Of a stretch of DNA of 64,000 nt, positions 42,271-50,815 are shown piece after piece. Both the position numbers and the translations under genes were made by a program. Source of the stretch: Thermodesulforhabdus norvegica (GTDB lineage: Bacteria > Desulfobacterota > Syntrophobacteria > Syntrophobacterales > Thermodesulforhabdaceae); assembly GCF_900114975.1 (NCBI RefSeq), contig NZ_FOUU01000008.1, positions 43,162 to 107,161 on the forward strand, read 5' to 3'. The notes beneath the pieces are model-generated. The model was not told the DNA's origin. It worked only from the letters and a program-made list of their open reading frames with translations, and searched no databases. Every line of letters starts with the position of its first letter. Position 1 is the stretch's first letter.

Positions 42271-43521
42271 ATGGGTAAGGAGTTTCTTACGGTTAAGTCG
42301 AGAGAAGAGGTTGAAAAACTGATTCGCTCGCTTCCTGCGCTTGGAACCGAAACGGTTAAGGTTGTCGAGGCGATAGGTAGAATTGTTGCCGAAGAGATCT
42401 GCGCTGTAGAGGCCGTTCCCCATTTTGCCAGGGCAACTATGGACGGCTACGCTGTAAGAGCTCGTGATGTCTTCGGCGCTTCGGAATCCCTTCCGGCTCT
42501 GTTAAGGATTATCGGGTCTGTGGAGATGGGCCGGGCTCCCGATTTTTCCATCGGGCCTTACGAGGCGGCAGAGATTGCCACTGGAGGAATGCTTCCGGAT
42601 GGGGCTGACGCCGTTGTCATGGTTGAGCATACCGAAAGGGTTGATGAGGATGTGATTGAGGTTTACAGGCCTGTGGCCCCGGGTCAGAACGTTCTTGGTG
42701 TTGGAGAAGATATACCGGCCGGGAAAACCGTCATGGGGCCGGGTGCCAGGCTACGACCTCAGGACATCGGTATGCTTGCGGCAGTAGGTGTTACCGAAAT
42801 CAAGGTATACAGGCGCCCCAGGGTTGCGGTGGTTTCCACCGGTGACGAAATCGTGCCACCTGACACGCCCTCTCCTCTCCCTCCCGCGGTAATCCGGGAC
42901 ATTAACGCATACGTCCTTTCGGGATTTGCCGAAATGGCCGGTGCCGTTCCCGGGGTGATGGCTCACGTTGTGGACGATCCCCGTGAACTCATTGACACCT
43001 GCAGGTCCTTTATTGAAGACCACGATGTTGTGTTGGTTTCAGGGGGAAGCTCGGTAGGGGTTAGAGATTACACCCTTGAGGTTTTCGAAGCGATTACCGA
43101 TGGGCAAGTACTCGTGCACGGCGTTGCCATCAGACCGGGTAAACCCACCATTTTTGGATCAGGTCGGGGAAAGTATCTTTGGGGGCTGCCCGGGCAACCC
43201 GCATCGGCGGCAATGGTTATGGTAGCGCTGGTTTGTCCCTTTCTCCTGCAGATACAGGGAAGGTCACCGGAGTTTCCCTTTTGTCGGAGTGTTCTCAAGG
43301 GTTTTTTGACGAAAAATGTGCCTTCCGTGCATGGTAGGGAAGACTATATTCCTGTCGTTATACTGCCCGAAAAGACCGATGAAGGTTTTGTAAGAGTTGA
43401 GCCTCTTTTTGGCAGATCCGGAATGATTAGCACTCTTTCGGAGGCAGACGGCTACATCGTTATACCGGAACATGTCGAAGGGCTGTATGAGGATGAAGAA
43501 GTAAAGGTCTATCTTCTATGA
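42271..43521 (+). CDS. moeA: Molybdopterin molybdenumtransferase
   Basis: Inserts molybdate (or tungstate) into adenylated molybdopterin. The 416-residue protein follows the family from end to end: MDGYAVRARD (about 53-62), IATGGMLPDGADAVVMVEHTE (about 106-126), VVSTGDEIVPPD, DVVLVSGGSSVGVRDYT (the MoCF-type core) and WGLPGQPASAAMV. Domain IV closes the C-terminus. The ATG stands after GGAGAGTTCC. It converges with the acyltransferase gene, overlapping its end by 6 bases. Anaerobes often carry several MoeA copies for Mo and W; which this is cannot be told. Confidence 0.95.
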   Translation: MGKEFLTVKSREEVEKLIRSLPALGTETVKVVEAIGRIVAEEICAVEAVPHFARATMDGYAVRARDVFGASESLPALLRIIGSVEMGRAPDFSIGPYEAAEIATGGMLPDGADAVVMVEHTERVDEDVIEVYRPVAPGQNVLGVGEDIPAGKTVMGPGARLRPQDIGMLAAVGVTEIKVYRRPRVAVVSTGDEIVPPDTPSPLPPAVIRDINAYVLSGFAEMAGAVPGVMAHVVDDPRELIDTCRSFIEDHDVVLVSGGSSVGVRDYTLEVFEAITDGQVLVHGVAIRPGKPTIFGSGRGKYLWGLPGQPASAAMVMVALVCPFLLQIQGRSPEFPFCRSVLKGFLTKNVPSVHGREDYIPVVILPEKTDEGFVRVEPLFGRSGMISTLSEADGYIVIPEHVEGLYEDEEVKVYLL

Positions 43522-44364
43522 GTTTATTGGTTTACTGTATCGAAAGCGTCTGTGGATCCAGTACCACTGATCGGGATGCTCTTGAATAATCTTTTCAAAT
43601 ATTTCGTTGAATCTGGCGGTTGCTTCGTAGATTGCTTTTCCGGTGGGTTTTTCAAACATGAGAGGTGGAAGCGCCCTGACGGTATAGGTGCCGTCGCTTT
43701 TCCGGTAGTTGTACACCGGAAGCACAGGGCAGGAGGTCTTGCAGGCAAGAATTGCCAGGGCCCTGTGGGTCAGGACCAGACGCCCGAAGAAGGGAGCGTA
43801 GATTCCCTCACGTTGACTTGCTTTCTGATCAAGAAGGATTCCGACAGGCCGACCGTTTTTTAAGGATTCCGTCATCTTCCAGAAGGAAAAATTTTTATCA
43901 ATGAGCCTGTTGCCCGTTCGGGTACGAATTCGGGTTGTAAGGCGGTTGAGTAAGGCGTTATCCAGCGGTCTTGCTATGATGTCCAGACTCACTTTCATCA
44001 CAAGAGGGGTGGCGTAGGCCATGAGTTCCCAGTTTCCAAAGTGACCTGTGAGAATCAGAATACCGGGGCCAAGGTTTTTCGCCCTGTGGAAGTTTTCCTC
44101 TCCGGTGTAGCTGACAAAGTATCTTACGTTACCTTCGTTCAGTAAGGGGAGCAGTGGGAACTCAAGGAAGACCCGGGCGAGATGTACAAAGTTTCGTAAG
44201 GCGATCCCGGCCGCCTCTGCTTCGGAACACTTCAGTGCGGTCACTATGTTATCCACCGCAACGGTGCGACGGGATGTATGCAGCCTGAACCATGTCTTTC
44301 CCAGCAGATCGGCCCACCCGGGTATAATCCGATGCCATAAGAAAAAAAGATTTCGATCTTTCAT
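43516..44364 (-). CDS. Lipid A biosynthesis-type acyltransferase (LpxL/HtrB family)
   Basis: Adds a secondary fatty acid to a lipid A precursor at the inner membrane. The 282-residue protein has an N-terminal membrane-associating helix and the catalytic HX4E motif HFGNWE at residues 108-113 ([15 protein letters not shown]), then [37 protein letters not shown] and the substrate-binding [13 protein letters not shown] near the end. These match LpxL/LpxM relatives; the exact chain and position are not known. Its ATG overlaps the uvrB stop by 4 bases (ATGA), so it is translationally coupled to uvrB, an unusual pairing. Confidence 0.9.
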   Translation of the reverse strand: MKDRNLFFLWHRIIPGWADLLGKTWFRLHTSRRTVAVDNIVTALKCSEAEAAGIALRNFVHLARVFLEFPLLPLLNEGNVRYFVSYTGEENFHRAKNLGPGILILTGHFGNWELMAYATPLVMKVSLDIIARPLDNALLNRLTTRIRTRTGNRLIDKNFSFWKMTESLKNGRPVGILLDQKASQREGIYAPFFGRLVLTHRALAILACKTSCPVLPVYNYRKSDGTYTVRALPPLMFEKPTGKAIYEATARFNEIFEKIIQEHPDQWYWIHRRFRYSKPINS

Positions 44365-46373
44365 GCCGTCATTAGCTGGAGTTCTTTAAGCTTTTTTATT
44401 CGATCTCTAAGAACCGCCGCCTTTTCAAACTCGAGCTTTTCTGCCGCCTCCTTCATTTCCTTTTCCAGTCTCTGAATGGTGTTCTCCAGAGTTCCACCGC
44501 CTTCAAGGTACGGGAGTTCTTCCCGGAGTTCCAGCTCTTCACGGTCCACTGAAGCCTTTGCAACTTCAACGAGCCGGTAGGGAGCCAGCACATCGGCAAT
44601 TTCCTTCTGGATCGTTTGAGGAGTTATTCCGTGAGCCCTGTTGTACTCCATCTGAATCCTGCGGCGCCTTTCCGTTTCTTTTACCGCATTTTCTATGGAT
44701 TTTGTTATGTTGTTTGCATAGAGAATCACCGTGCCGTCAACATTTCGTGCGGCCCTGCCGGCCATCTGTATCAGGGCTCGTTCGGACCTCAGGAAACCTT
44801 CGTTGTCGGCATCAAGGACGGCTACAAGAGAAACTTCCGGTATGTCAAGGCCTTCTCTCAGCAAATTAATTCCAACGAGCACGTCGTAACTTCCCAGCCT
44901 GAGCTCTCTTATTAATTCTATTCGTTCAATGGTATCTACGTCGGAATGCATGTAGCGAACCCTTATGTTCATGTTTTCGAGATACTCCGTAAGGTCTTCG
45001 GCCATTCGCTTTGTAAGGGTTGTCACCAGAACCCTCTGCCCTCTGGAGACCCTCTTACGGATTTCACCAATGAGGTCGTCCACCTGATGATCGGCAGGGC
45101 GGATTTCTATGTGCGGATCGACGAGGCCCGTGGGCCGGATCAACTGCTCCACGACATGCGGACCGGACTTTTCAAGCTCGTAGGGACCCGGTGTTGCCGA
45201 CACAAAGATCACCTGGTTAATTCTTTGTTCGAATTCCTCAAAGGAAAGCGGTCGGTTGTCCAGGGCTGAGGGAAGGCGAAAGCCGTATTCAACGAGCGTT
45301 AGCTTTCGGGAACGATCTCCACGATACATTCCCTGAAGCTGAGGTATGGTGATGTGGCTTTCGTCGATAATAAGAAGCCAGTCTTCCGGGAAGTAGTCCA
45401 GAAGGGTCGCGGGCGGCTCCCCCGGATTACGACCTGACAGATGACGCGAATAGTTTTCAATTCCGGGGCAATAACCCAATTCCAGTAACATCTCCATGTC
45501 CAGACGGGTTCTTTCTTCAAGTCTCTGGGCTTCCACCAGCTTGCCCTGGCCTATTAAAAATTCCACGCGTTCTCTGAGTTCTTCCGCAATGGCCTGCACC
45601 GCCCTTTCAAGCCTGTCTCTTCTCGTGACGTAATGGTTTGCAGGATAAATGGCAACTTCCGGAAGCCGACCGACGGTTCTGCCGGTCAAGGGGTCGAACT
45701 GTCGAATGCTCTCGACCCAATCGCCGAAAAGCTCGATTCGAATTGCCAGGTCCTCTTCGTGAGCCGGAAAGACATCCACCACGTCTCCACGAACTCGAAA
45801 GGTTCCCCTTCGAAAATCAATATCGTTCCTGCTGTACTGTATCTGTACGAGCTTCTTAAGGATTTCATCTCTGGATACGGCGTCGCCCTCTTTCAGCCAG
45901 AGCATCATATCACGGTACTCTTCGGGAGACCCGAGGCCGTAAATGCAGGATACACTGCTGACGACGATGACATCACGCCTTTCCAGAAGAGCTCTGGTAG
46001 CGCTGTGCCTCATCTTATCGATGGTCTCGTTGATGGAAGCATCCTTTGCTATGTAAGTGTCCGTCTGCGGCACGTAGGCTTCGGGCTGGTAGTAGTCGTA
46101 ATAAGAGACGAAATATTCGACGGCGTTATGGGGAAAAAAGCTTTTAAATTCGCCGTAAAGTTGAGCGGCAAGCGTTTTGTTCGGTGCGATGACCAGGGTA
46201 GGGCGCTGGACGGAAGCAATCACATGAGCCATCGTAAAGGTCTTTCCGGAACCCGTAACACCCAGAAGGGTTTGATACCTGAAGCCTTTTTTCAACCCTT
46301 CTACGAGTTGCCTTATTGCCTTGGGCTGGTCTCCTGTGGGTTTCCATGAGCATTCAAGCCGGAATTTCTGCAT
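44361..46373 (-). CDS. uvrB: Excinuclease ABC subunit B
   Basis: The helicase-like core of nucleotide excision repair: accepts damage from UvrA, then recruits UvrC. At 670 residues it is full length. Walker A is [10 protein letters not shown] (about 38-47), the damage-probing beta-hairpin carries [12 protein letters not shown] (about 91-102), LLIIDESH is motif [19 protein letters not shown] and QMAGRAARN are helicase motifs V and VI, and the C-terminal UVR helix pair (about 625-665) binds UvrC. The ATG is weakly preceded by GGGAGGATG. A canonical uvrA gene is not in this window; only the divergent paralogue at 53383-55719 is. Confidence 0.98.
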   Translation of the reverse strand: MQKFRLECSWKPTGDQPKAIRQLVEGLKKGFRYQTLLGVTGSGKTFTMAHVIASVQRPTLVIAPNKTLAAQLYGEFKSFFPHNAVEYFVSYYDYYQPEAYVPQTDTYIAKDASINETIDKMRHSATRALLERRDVIVVSSVSCIYGLGSPEEYRDMMLWLKEGDAVSRDEILKKLVQIQYSRNDIDFRRGTFRVRGDVVDVFPAHEEDLAIRIELFGDWVESIRQFDPLTGRTVGRLPEVAIYPANHYVTRRDRLERAVQAIAEELRERVEFLIGQGKLVEAQRLEERTRLDMEMLLELGYCPGIENYSRHLSGRNPGEPPATLLDYFPEDWLLIIDESHITIPQLQGMYRGDRSRKLTLVEYGFRLPSALDNRPLSFEEFEQRINQVIFVSATPGPYELEKSGPHVVEQLIRPTGLVDPHIEIRPADHQVDDLIGEIRKRVSRGQRVLVTTLTKRMAEDLTEYLENMNIRVRYMHSDVDTIERIELIRELRLGSYDVLVGINLLREGLDIPEVSLVAVLDADNEGFLRSERALIQMAGRAARNVDGTVILYANNITKSIENAVKETERRRRIQMEYNRAHGITPQTIQKEIADVLAPYRLVEVAKASVDREELELREELPYLEGGGTLENTIQRLEKEMKEAAEKLEFEKAAVLRDRIKKLKELQLMTA

Positions 46374-46487
46374 CTTCTGTTTTCATCCTCCCGATGGACA
46401 TTGTTACCAGAGCATCGTATAAGTATGCACACCTGTTAGCTTGTGAGCAATGTTTCTTTTTGCTTTAAAGAACCGGAGTAGGGTCTT

Positions 46488-47099
46488 ATGATTGCAACGG
46501 GTATTTTGCTGGGCCTCGGAGCGGGGCTTTCCCCGGGGCCTCTGCTGGCGCTTGTGGTTTCCGAAACCCTTCGTTACGGGCCACGCTCAGGCATGAAAAC
46601 GGCCCTGGCTCCTCTGATCACCGACCTGCCTATTGTCGCCCTCAGCTTCCTGATACTTACCAGGGTTGCCTCATCAGGAAAGGTTTTGGGCATTTTGTCC
46701 ATGTTGGGAGCAGTGGTTGTCATGTCAATGGGCATTCAAACCTTTTTAAAACCACTTCCTGCTGAAGGTAAAAACAACAATTCCGACTTATCACTCTTAA
46801 AAGGTGCGGTGGTCAATTTTCTCAACCCCCATCCATATCTTTTCTGGTTTACCGTAGGCGGCCCTCTTCTCATGACGGCTTTGAGATCATCAAGAGGAGC
46901 CGCCGTCGGATTTGTTCTCGCTTTTTACGTGTGCCTTGTGGGCTCAAAAGTTCTTCTTGCCCTGTGCGTTCATGGCACGAAAGGTCTCTTTTTGAAGGGA
47001 CGGTTTTACGAAGCCTTCGTTAGGCTCCTGGGGCTGAGCCTCTGTGTTTTTGCCGGACTTCTCTTCTGGGAGGGGATCAATCTGTTTCAGAGGGTGTAA
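46488..47099 (+). CDS. LysE-family translocator (amino acid exporter-like)
   Basis: A 203-residue inner-membrane protein with about six helices. The N-terminal LGLGAGLSPGPLLALVVSETLRYG and later KGAVVNFLNPHPYLFWFTVGGP are characteristic of the LysE/RhtB superfamily, which exports amino acids or similar compounds. The substrate is unknown. It is divergent from uvrB with about 115 bases between the starts. A clear terminator follows the stop, so it is probably a single-gene transcript. Confidence 0.82.
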   Translation: MIATGILLGLGAGLSPGPLLALVVSETLRYGPRSGMKTALAPLITDLPIVALSFLILTRVASSGKVLGILSMLGAVVVMSMGIQTFLKPLPAEGKNNNSDLSLLKGAVVNFLNPHPYLFWFTVGGPLLMTALRSSRGAAVGFVLAFYVCLVGSKVLLALCVHGTKGLFLKGRFYEAFVRLLGLSLCVFAGLLFWEGINLFQRV

Positions 47100-47148
47100 T
47101 TTTTTACGAAAAAAGGTGGAACATAGGCGAAAGAGTGGTTATAGTGAC

Positions 47149-47182
47149 AACACCGGGTTCAGTACCCGGTGTTTGTTTTTTA
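47149..47182 (+). terminator. Rho-independent terminator after the LysE-type gene
   Basis: AACACCGGGT and ACCCGGTGTT form a ten-pair stem around a TCAGT loop, followed by TGTTTTTT. The FKBP gene starts 33 bases later and so needs its own promoter or partial read-through. Confidence 0.85.
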
Positions 47183-47215
47183 AGAACCATAACGAAACAT
47201 TTAAGGAGCAGAGAG

Positions 47216-47696
47216 ATGAAGAAGGTAGAAAAGGGCCACTATGTCAAGGTGCACTACACTGGAAGGCTGGAGAATGGAGAAATTTTTGACTCCAGTGAGG
47301 GACGTGGCCCCTTTGAGTTCCAGGTAGGTGCAGGTCAGGTAATTCCGGGATTTGAAAACCACCTCATCGGTATGGAAGTAAACGAGAAAAAAAACCTTTA
47401 CCCTTACGCCGGATGAGGCCTACGGGGAAAGAGATGAAATGCTTGAGCAGACTTTTGCCAGGTCTGAGCTCCCTCCCGGATTTGAACCGTCAGTTGGGCA
47501 GGTTCTCGCCCTGCAGACCCCCGATGGATCCCGGGTTCACGCCACCGTTGTGGATGTAACCTCTGAGTCCATTACCATTGATCTTAATCATCCCCTTGCG
47601 GGACATCATATAACCTTTGATGTGGAAGTCCTTGAAATTAACGACGGTCCTTCCTTCTCGGGCTTTTGTGGAGGTGGCTGTTCATCCTGTGGATGA
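47216..47696 (+). pseudogene. FKBP-type prolyl isomerase (SlyD-like) with a frameshift in an A8 run
   Basis: A peptidyl-prolyl isomerase and chaperone-like protein. From ATG 47216 (after AAGGAGCAGAG) the frame reads MKKVEKGHYVKVHYTGRLENGEIFDSS and continues through the FKBP core to GMEVNEKK, then meets TGA at 47414-47416. Removing one A from the run of eight at 47387-47394 joins it to KTFTLTPDEAYGERDEM and the rest of the insert-in-flap domain, ending FCGGGCSSCG at 47694, a metal-binding tail like those of SlyD proteins. The joined product of about 159 residues has the normal SlyD-like length. It may be a real mutation, transcript slippage on A8, or a sequencing error; the rest of the gene looks intact. 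Confidence 0.8.
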
Positions 47697-47719
47697 TGGC
47701 TTTTAAAGGCGTGAGGTGG

Positions 47720-47747
47720 GGCGGGCTTATGCCCGCCTTCCTTTTTA
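47720..47747 (+). terminator. Rho-independent terminator after the FKBP gene
   Basis: GGCGGGC and GCCCGCC around a TTAT loop, followed by TTCCTTTTT. It isolates the FKBP gene from the ketoacyl synthase gene. Confidence 0.8.
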
Positions 47748-47893
47748 TGATGCTTGATCTTGAAGGGAAATTTTGTTGCCGGTATTCTCTTTTCAGAAGT
47801 TATTGATCCGTTAGGCTGGTATTTGTGTAGCCCTTTGATTTTTTAAAGGGCGACAGAGCGGGATGTCGTCACCTTTTTGTAAGAGGCGTAGCC

Positions 47894-49141
47894 ATGAGAG
47901 CTCGGAGCGCTGTCGTTACGGCCATGGAGCTCATAACGCCTCTGGGGGTTGGGCTTGACAGATCCTGGAAAAGGTTGGTTCGCGGGGAATCCGGCATAGA
48001 TCGCATTTCTCTTTTCGATCCCTCGGGGCACAAATGTCAGATTGCCGGAGAGTGCAGGGACTTTAATCCCGAAGACTTTCTGGACAGGAAGACGATAACT
48101 CGTTTTGACCGAATGGTCCATCTCTTCGTTGCGGCCGCTTTGCTCACCATTGAAAACTGGCGTTTTCAATACAGAGGCGATCCCTTCAGGTTTTCCGTAA
48201 TCGGGGCAAGTGCTATTGGCTGTCCTTCCACCTTTGAACAGAATCATGCCGAGTTACTTCGCAGAGGTCCTCGTAAGGTTTCGCCCTTTTGTGTTGTAGC
48301 CATTGCCGCTAACACGGCGGCCTGTGAAGTTGCAAGACGGATTGGGGCAAAGGGGCCTCAATATTTTCTTCAGGAGGCCTGCGCCGCCGGTACTAAGGCG
48401 ATGGCTACTGCCACTGCCTTGATCAGGCAGAATGTTATTGATGCGGCTGTGGTTGTCGGGGCCGACGCGGGTATAACGCCCACCATAATGGCAAGCCTGG
48501 AGAATCTCGGTGCCATAACGACAGGTCAATGGAATGAGACTCCATCGAAGGCTTCCAGACCTTTCGACAGGGAAAGGAAAGGATTTGTGCCTTCTGAAGG
48601 TGCGGGCTGTGTAATCCTGGAAGCCCTTGAACATGCTGAGAAAAGGGGAGCGGAACCTCTGGCCGAAGTTGCAGGTATCGGGGCCACCTGTGACGCCCAC
48701 CACCCCACGGCTGCGGAGCCTTCCGGAGAGAGTATTATTCAATGCATGAAACAGGCTATAAAGGATGCCGGGATAAGGCCGGAAGAAGTCAATTATATAA
48801 ACGCTCACGGAACATCCACTCCTCTTAACGACCTGGTGGAAACGAGAGCCATAAAAAAGGTTTTCGGCCCAAAGGCCTATCAGATACCCATATCTTCCAA
48901 CAAATCCATGATCGGTCACCTGTGGGGAGCGGCCGGTATCGTGGAATCCATCTTTACGGTGAAAAGTATACTTGATGGAATTATTCCGCCCACGATTAAT
49001 CTGGACTTTCCGGACCCTGAATGCGACCTCGACTATGTACCAAATCTTTCCAGACCCGCGGACATTCGTATCGCTCTGACCAATTCCTTCGGCTTTGGGG
49101 GCATTAATGCCTCGCTGGTGATTAAAAAAGTGGAGGAGTAG
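47894..49141 (+). CDS. Beta-ketoacyl-ACP synthase II-like condensing enzyme
   Basis: A 415-residue thiolase-fold enzyme that joins an acyl-thioester to malonyl-ACP. The Cys-His-His triad is complete: C163 in EACAAGTKAM, H305 in NAHGTSTPLND and H342 in SNKSMIGHLWGAAG. The GFGGINASL end block also fits. It resembles FabF but stands outside a fab cluster: no acyl carrier protein, FabG or FabD is adjacent. It is followed 3 bases later by an acyl-CoA ligase gene, so the pair may extend or activate a special fatty acid. A GCCCTTT/AAAGGGC hairpin lies at 47830-47851 ahead of it. The exact product is unknown. Confidence 0.85.
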   Translation: MRARSAVVTAMELITPLGVGLDRSWKRLVRGESGIDRISLFDPSGHKCQIAGECRDFNPEDFLDRKTITRFDRMVHLFVAAALLTIENWRFQYRGDPFRFSVIGASAIGCPSTFEQNHAELLRRGPRKVSPFCVVAIAANTAACEVARRIGAKGPQYFLQEACAAGTKAMATATALIRQNVIDAAVVVGADAGITPTIMASLENLGAITTGQWNETPSKASRPFDRERKGFVPSEGAGCVILEALEHAEKRGAEPLAEVAGIGATCDAHHPTAAEPSGESIIQCMKQAIKDAGIRPEEVNYINAHGTSTPLNDLVETRAIKKVFGPKAYQIPISSNKSMIGHLWGAAGIVESIFTVKSILDGIIPPTINLDFPDPECDLDYVPNLSRPADIRIALTNSFGFGGINASLVIKKVEE

Positions 49142-49144
49142 GTC

Positions 49145-50794
49145 ATGAGTACTTACAACGAAAGATATTTCAGGGAGTTTTTTGAGAGGAATTTTCTGTA
49201 CATTGAGGGGTTCATGAGAAATGTCAGACGCTATGGGGACCGACCCGCCCTTGTTGATGTAGAATCGGACAGGAGCTGGAATTACCGGGAGCTTAACGCA
49301 GAGGCCAACAGGTTTGCCCGAACGTTACTTGCCAGTAATCTTAAACCCGGAGATGTCGTCACATATCAGCTTATGAATTGTCCCGAGTTCGCCTTTATCT
49401 ACCTGGGCTGTCAGAAAATAGGGGTTATCAACAACCCCATAAACTACCGGCTGTCCTCAGGTGAAACCGCATACATACTGGAAGATTCTTTGAGCAGAGT
49501 TTACATTTTTGATGTTTCAATCCGTGAGACCGCAGAGGAGGCTCTGAAGCTATCGAAGCATAAACCAGATGTGGTGGTTGTGGTGGGAGAAGGAGAAGCG
49601 GGCTCGGGTGTAATCCCTTACAGGGAATTCATATCCGGGGCGTCAGATGAGAACCCGGAGGATCCTTTTCGGTTTGGCAGGGGTGCCTTTTCGGAGACCA
49701 CCCGTCTGTACACTTCGGGAACTACCGGGAAACCGAAAGGCGTTCCTCTGAACAATATTAACGAAATTCTTACCGCTCACGACGTAATAATGCATTTGCA
49801 CCTCACTGTGGATGATGTTCTTCTGAACATATCACCGTGGTTCCACCGGGGAGGGATCCACATCGGTGGCCCGGGACCGGCTTTCTATCTGGGGGCATCC
49901 ATCGTTGCCCTGAAGTTTTTCCACCCAAGAACCACCCTTGAAGCCATCAGTAAATACGGGGTTACCTATGTGGTGGGTGTGCCCACTATGTATAAATTAA
50001 TGCTGGAAGAGCAGAAGAAGCGGGGGCTTGATTTGTCGAAACTCCGGGGTGTGGTAAGTATGGGAGCACCCCTTGACAGGAGCCTCTGTATCGAAATGCA
50101 GGAGGTTTTCACACCGAACATCTTCAACGGTTACGGAACCTCGGAGACTTTCTGGAATACTCTGCTCCTGCCCGGAGACCTTCCCGACAGGGCCGGTAAG
50201 GCGGGAAGGGCCTGTGTGGATGATGAGATTCGAGTTGTAAGGGTTTATGAAGATAAACTTGCCGATCCCGATGATACGGTTGCACAGGATGAAGAGGAGG
50301 TCGGCGAAGTTATCGTAAAAACCTTCAAAAGTCTTTACGATTATTACAAGAAGCCGGAAGAACTTAAGATGAAAGTGTTTAAAGACTGGTTTTACACTGG
50401 CGACCTGGCCGTCTGGGACAGAAATCAATACATCACCATCGTGTCACGGAAAGACGACATGATTATCGTGGGTGGTGAAAACATATACCCGATTCAGATC
50501 GAGGAAGCCATTCAGGAGCACCCCAAGGTCATGAGTTGTGCCGTTATTGGCATTCCCGACCGCCAACGCGGTCAGGCCCTTGCGGCTTATGTTGTTAAAA
50601 AAGACGAGAGCCTCACGATTGAAGAGTTAAGAGAATTCATAAAAGGTCATCCTATGATTCCGCCTTACAAAAGGCCGCGCTACTATTGCTTCGTCGAGCA
50701 ACTGCCAATGACGGCAACGGGAAAGAAGCAGCATTACAAGCTCAGGGAACAGGCGCTGAAAGACCTTGAGGAAGGCAGACTTGTCAGATTCTGA
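49145..50794 (+). CDS. AMP-forming acyl-CoA synthetase/ligase
   Basis: A 549-residue enzyme of the ANL superfamily that activates a carboxylic acid as an acyl-AMP and then an acyl-thioester. The ATP loop YTSGTTGKPKGVPLN lies at 189-203, the A5-like motif FNGYGTSE at about 325, the hinge DWFYTGDLAVWDRNQYITIVSRKDDMI at about 420-440, and the catalytic C-terminal lysine is in TATGKKQHYKL. The acid substrate is not evident. It starts 3 bases after the ketoacyl synthase stop, with AGTGGAGGAGTAGGTC as ribosome site, so the two are one transcription unit. The pair could make or load a specialised acyl chain; aromatic or medium-chain acids are also possible. Confidence 0.85.
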   Translation: MSTYNERYFREFFERNFLYIEGFMRNVRRYGDRPALVDVESDRSWNYRELNAEANRFARTLLASNLKPGDVVTYQLMNCPEFAFIYLGCQKIGVINNPINYRLSSGETAYILEDSLSRVYIFDVSIRETAEEALKLSKHKPDVVVVVGEGEAGSGVIPYREFISGASDENPEDPFRFGRGAFSETTRLYTSGTTGKPKGVPLNNINEILTAHDVIMHLHLTVDDVLLNISPWFHRGGIHIGGPGPAFYLGASIVALKFFHPRTTLEAISKYGVTYVVGVPTMYKLMLEEQKKRGLDLSKLRGVVSMGAPLDRSLCIEMQEVFTPNIFNGYGTSETFWNTLLLPGDLPDRAGKAGRACVDDEIRVVRVYEDKLADPDDTVAQDEEEVGEVIVKTFKSLYDYYKKPEELKMKVFKDWFYTGDLAVWDRNQYITIVSRKDDMIIVGGENIYPIQIEEAIQEHPKVMSCAVIGIPDRQRGQALAAYVVKKDESLTIEELREFIKGHPMIPPYKRPRYYCFVEQLPMTATGKKQHYKLREQALKDLEEGRLVRF

Positions 50795-50815
50795 AAACTC
50801 AAAGGAAAAAACACT

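Noticed and set aside
45633..46349. 238-residue open frame opposite uvrB
   Set aside because: Antisense shadow; the uvrB frame carries all family motifs.
47387..47394. Programmed ribosomal frameshift in the FKBP gene
   Set aside because: The A8 run lacks a downstream pseudoknot or stimulating ribosome site that I can see, and the needed shift does not match the common -1 type; slippage, mutation or sequencing error are simpler.
48254..48919. 221-residue open frame opposite the ketoacyl synthase gene
   Set aside because: Antisense shadow without domain similarity.
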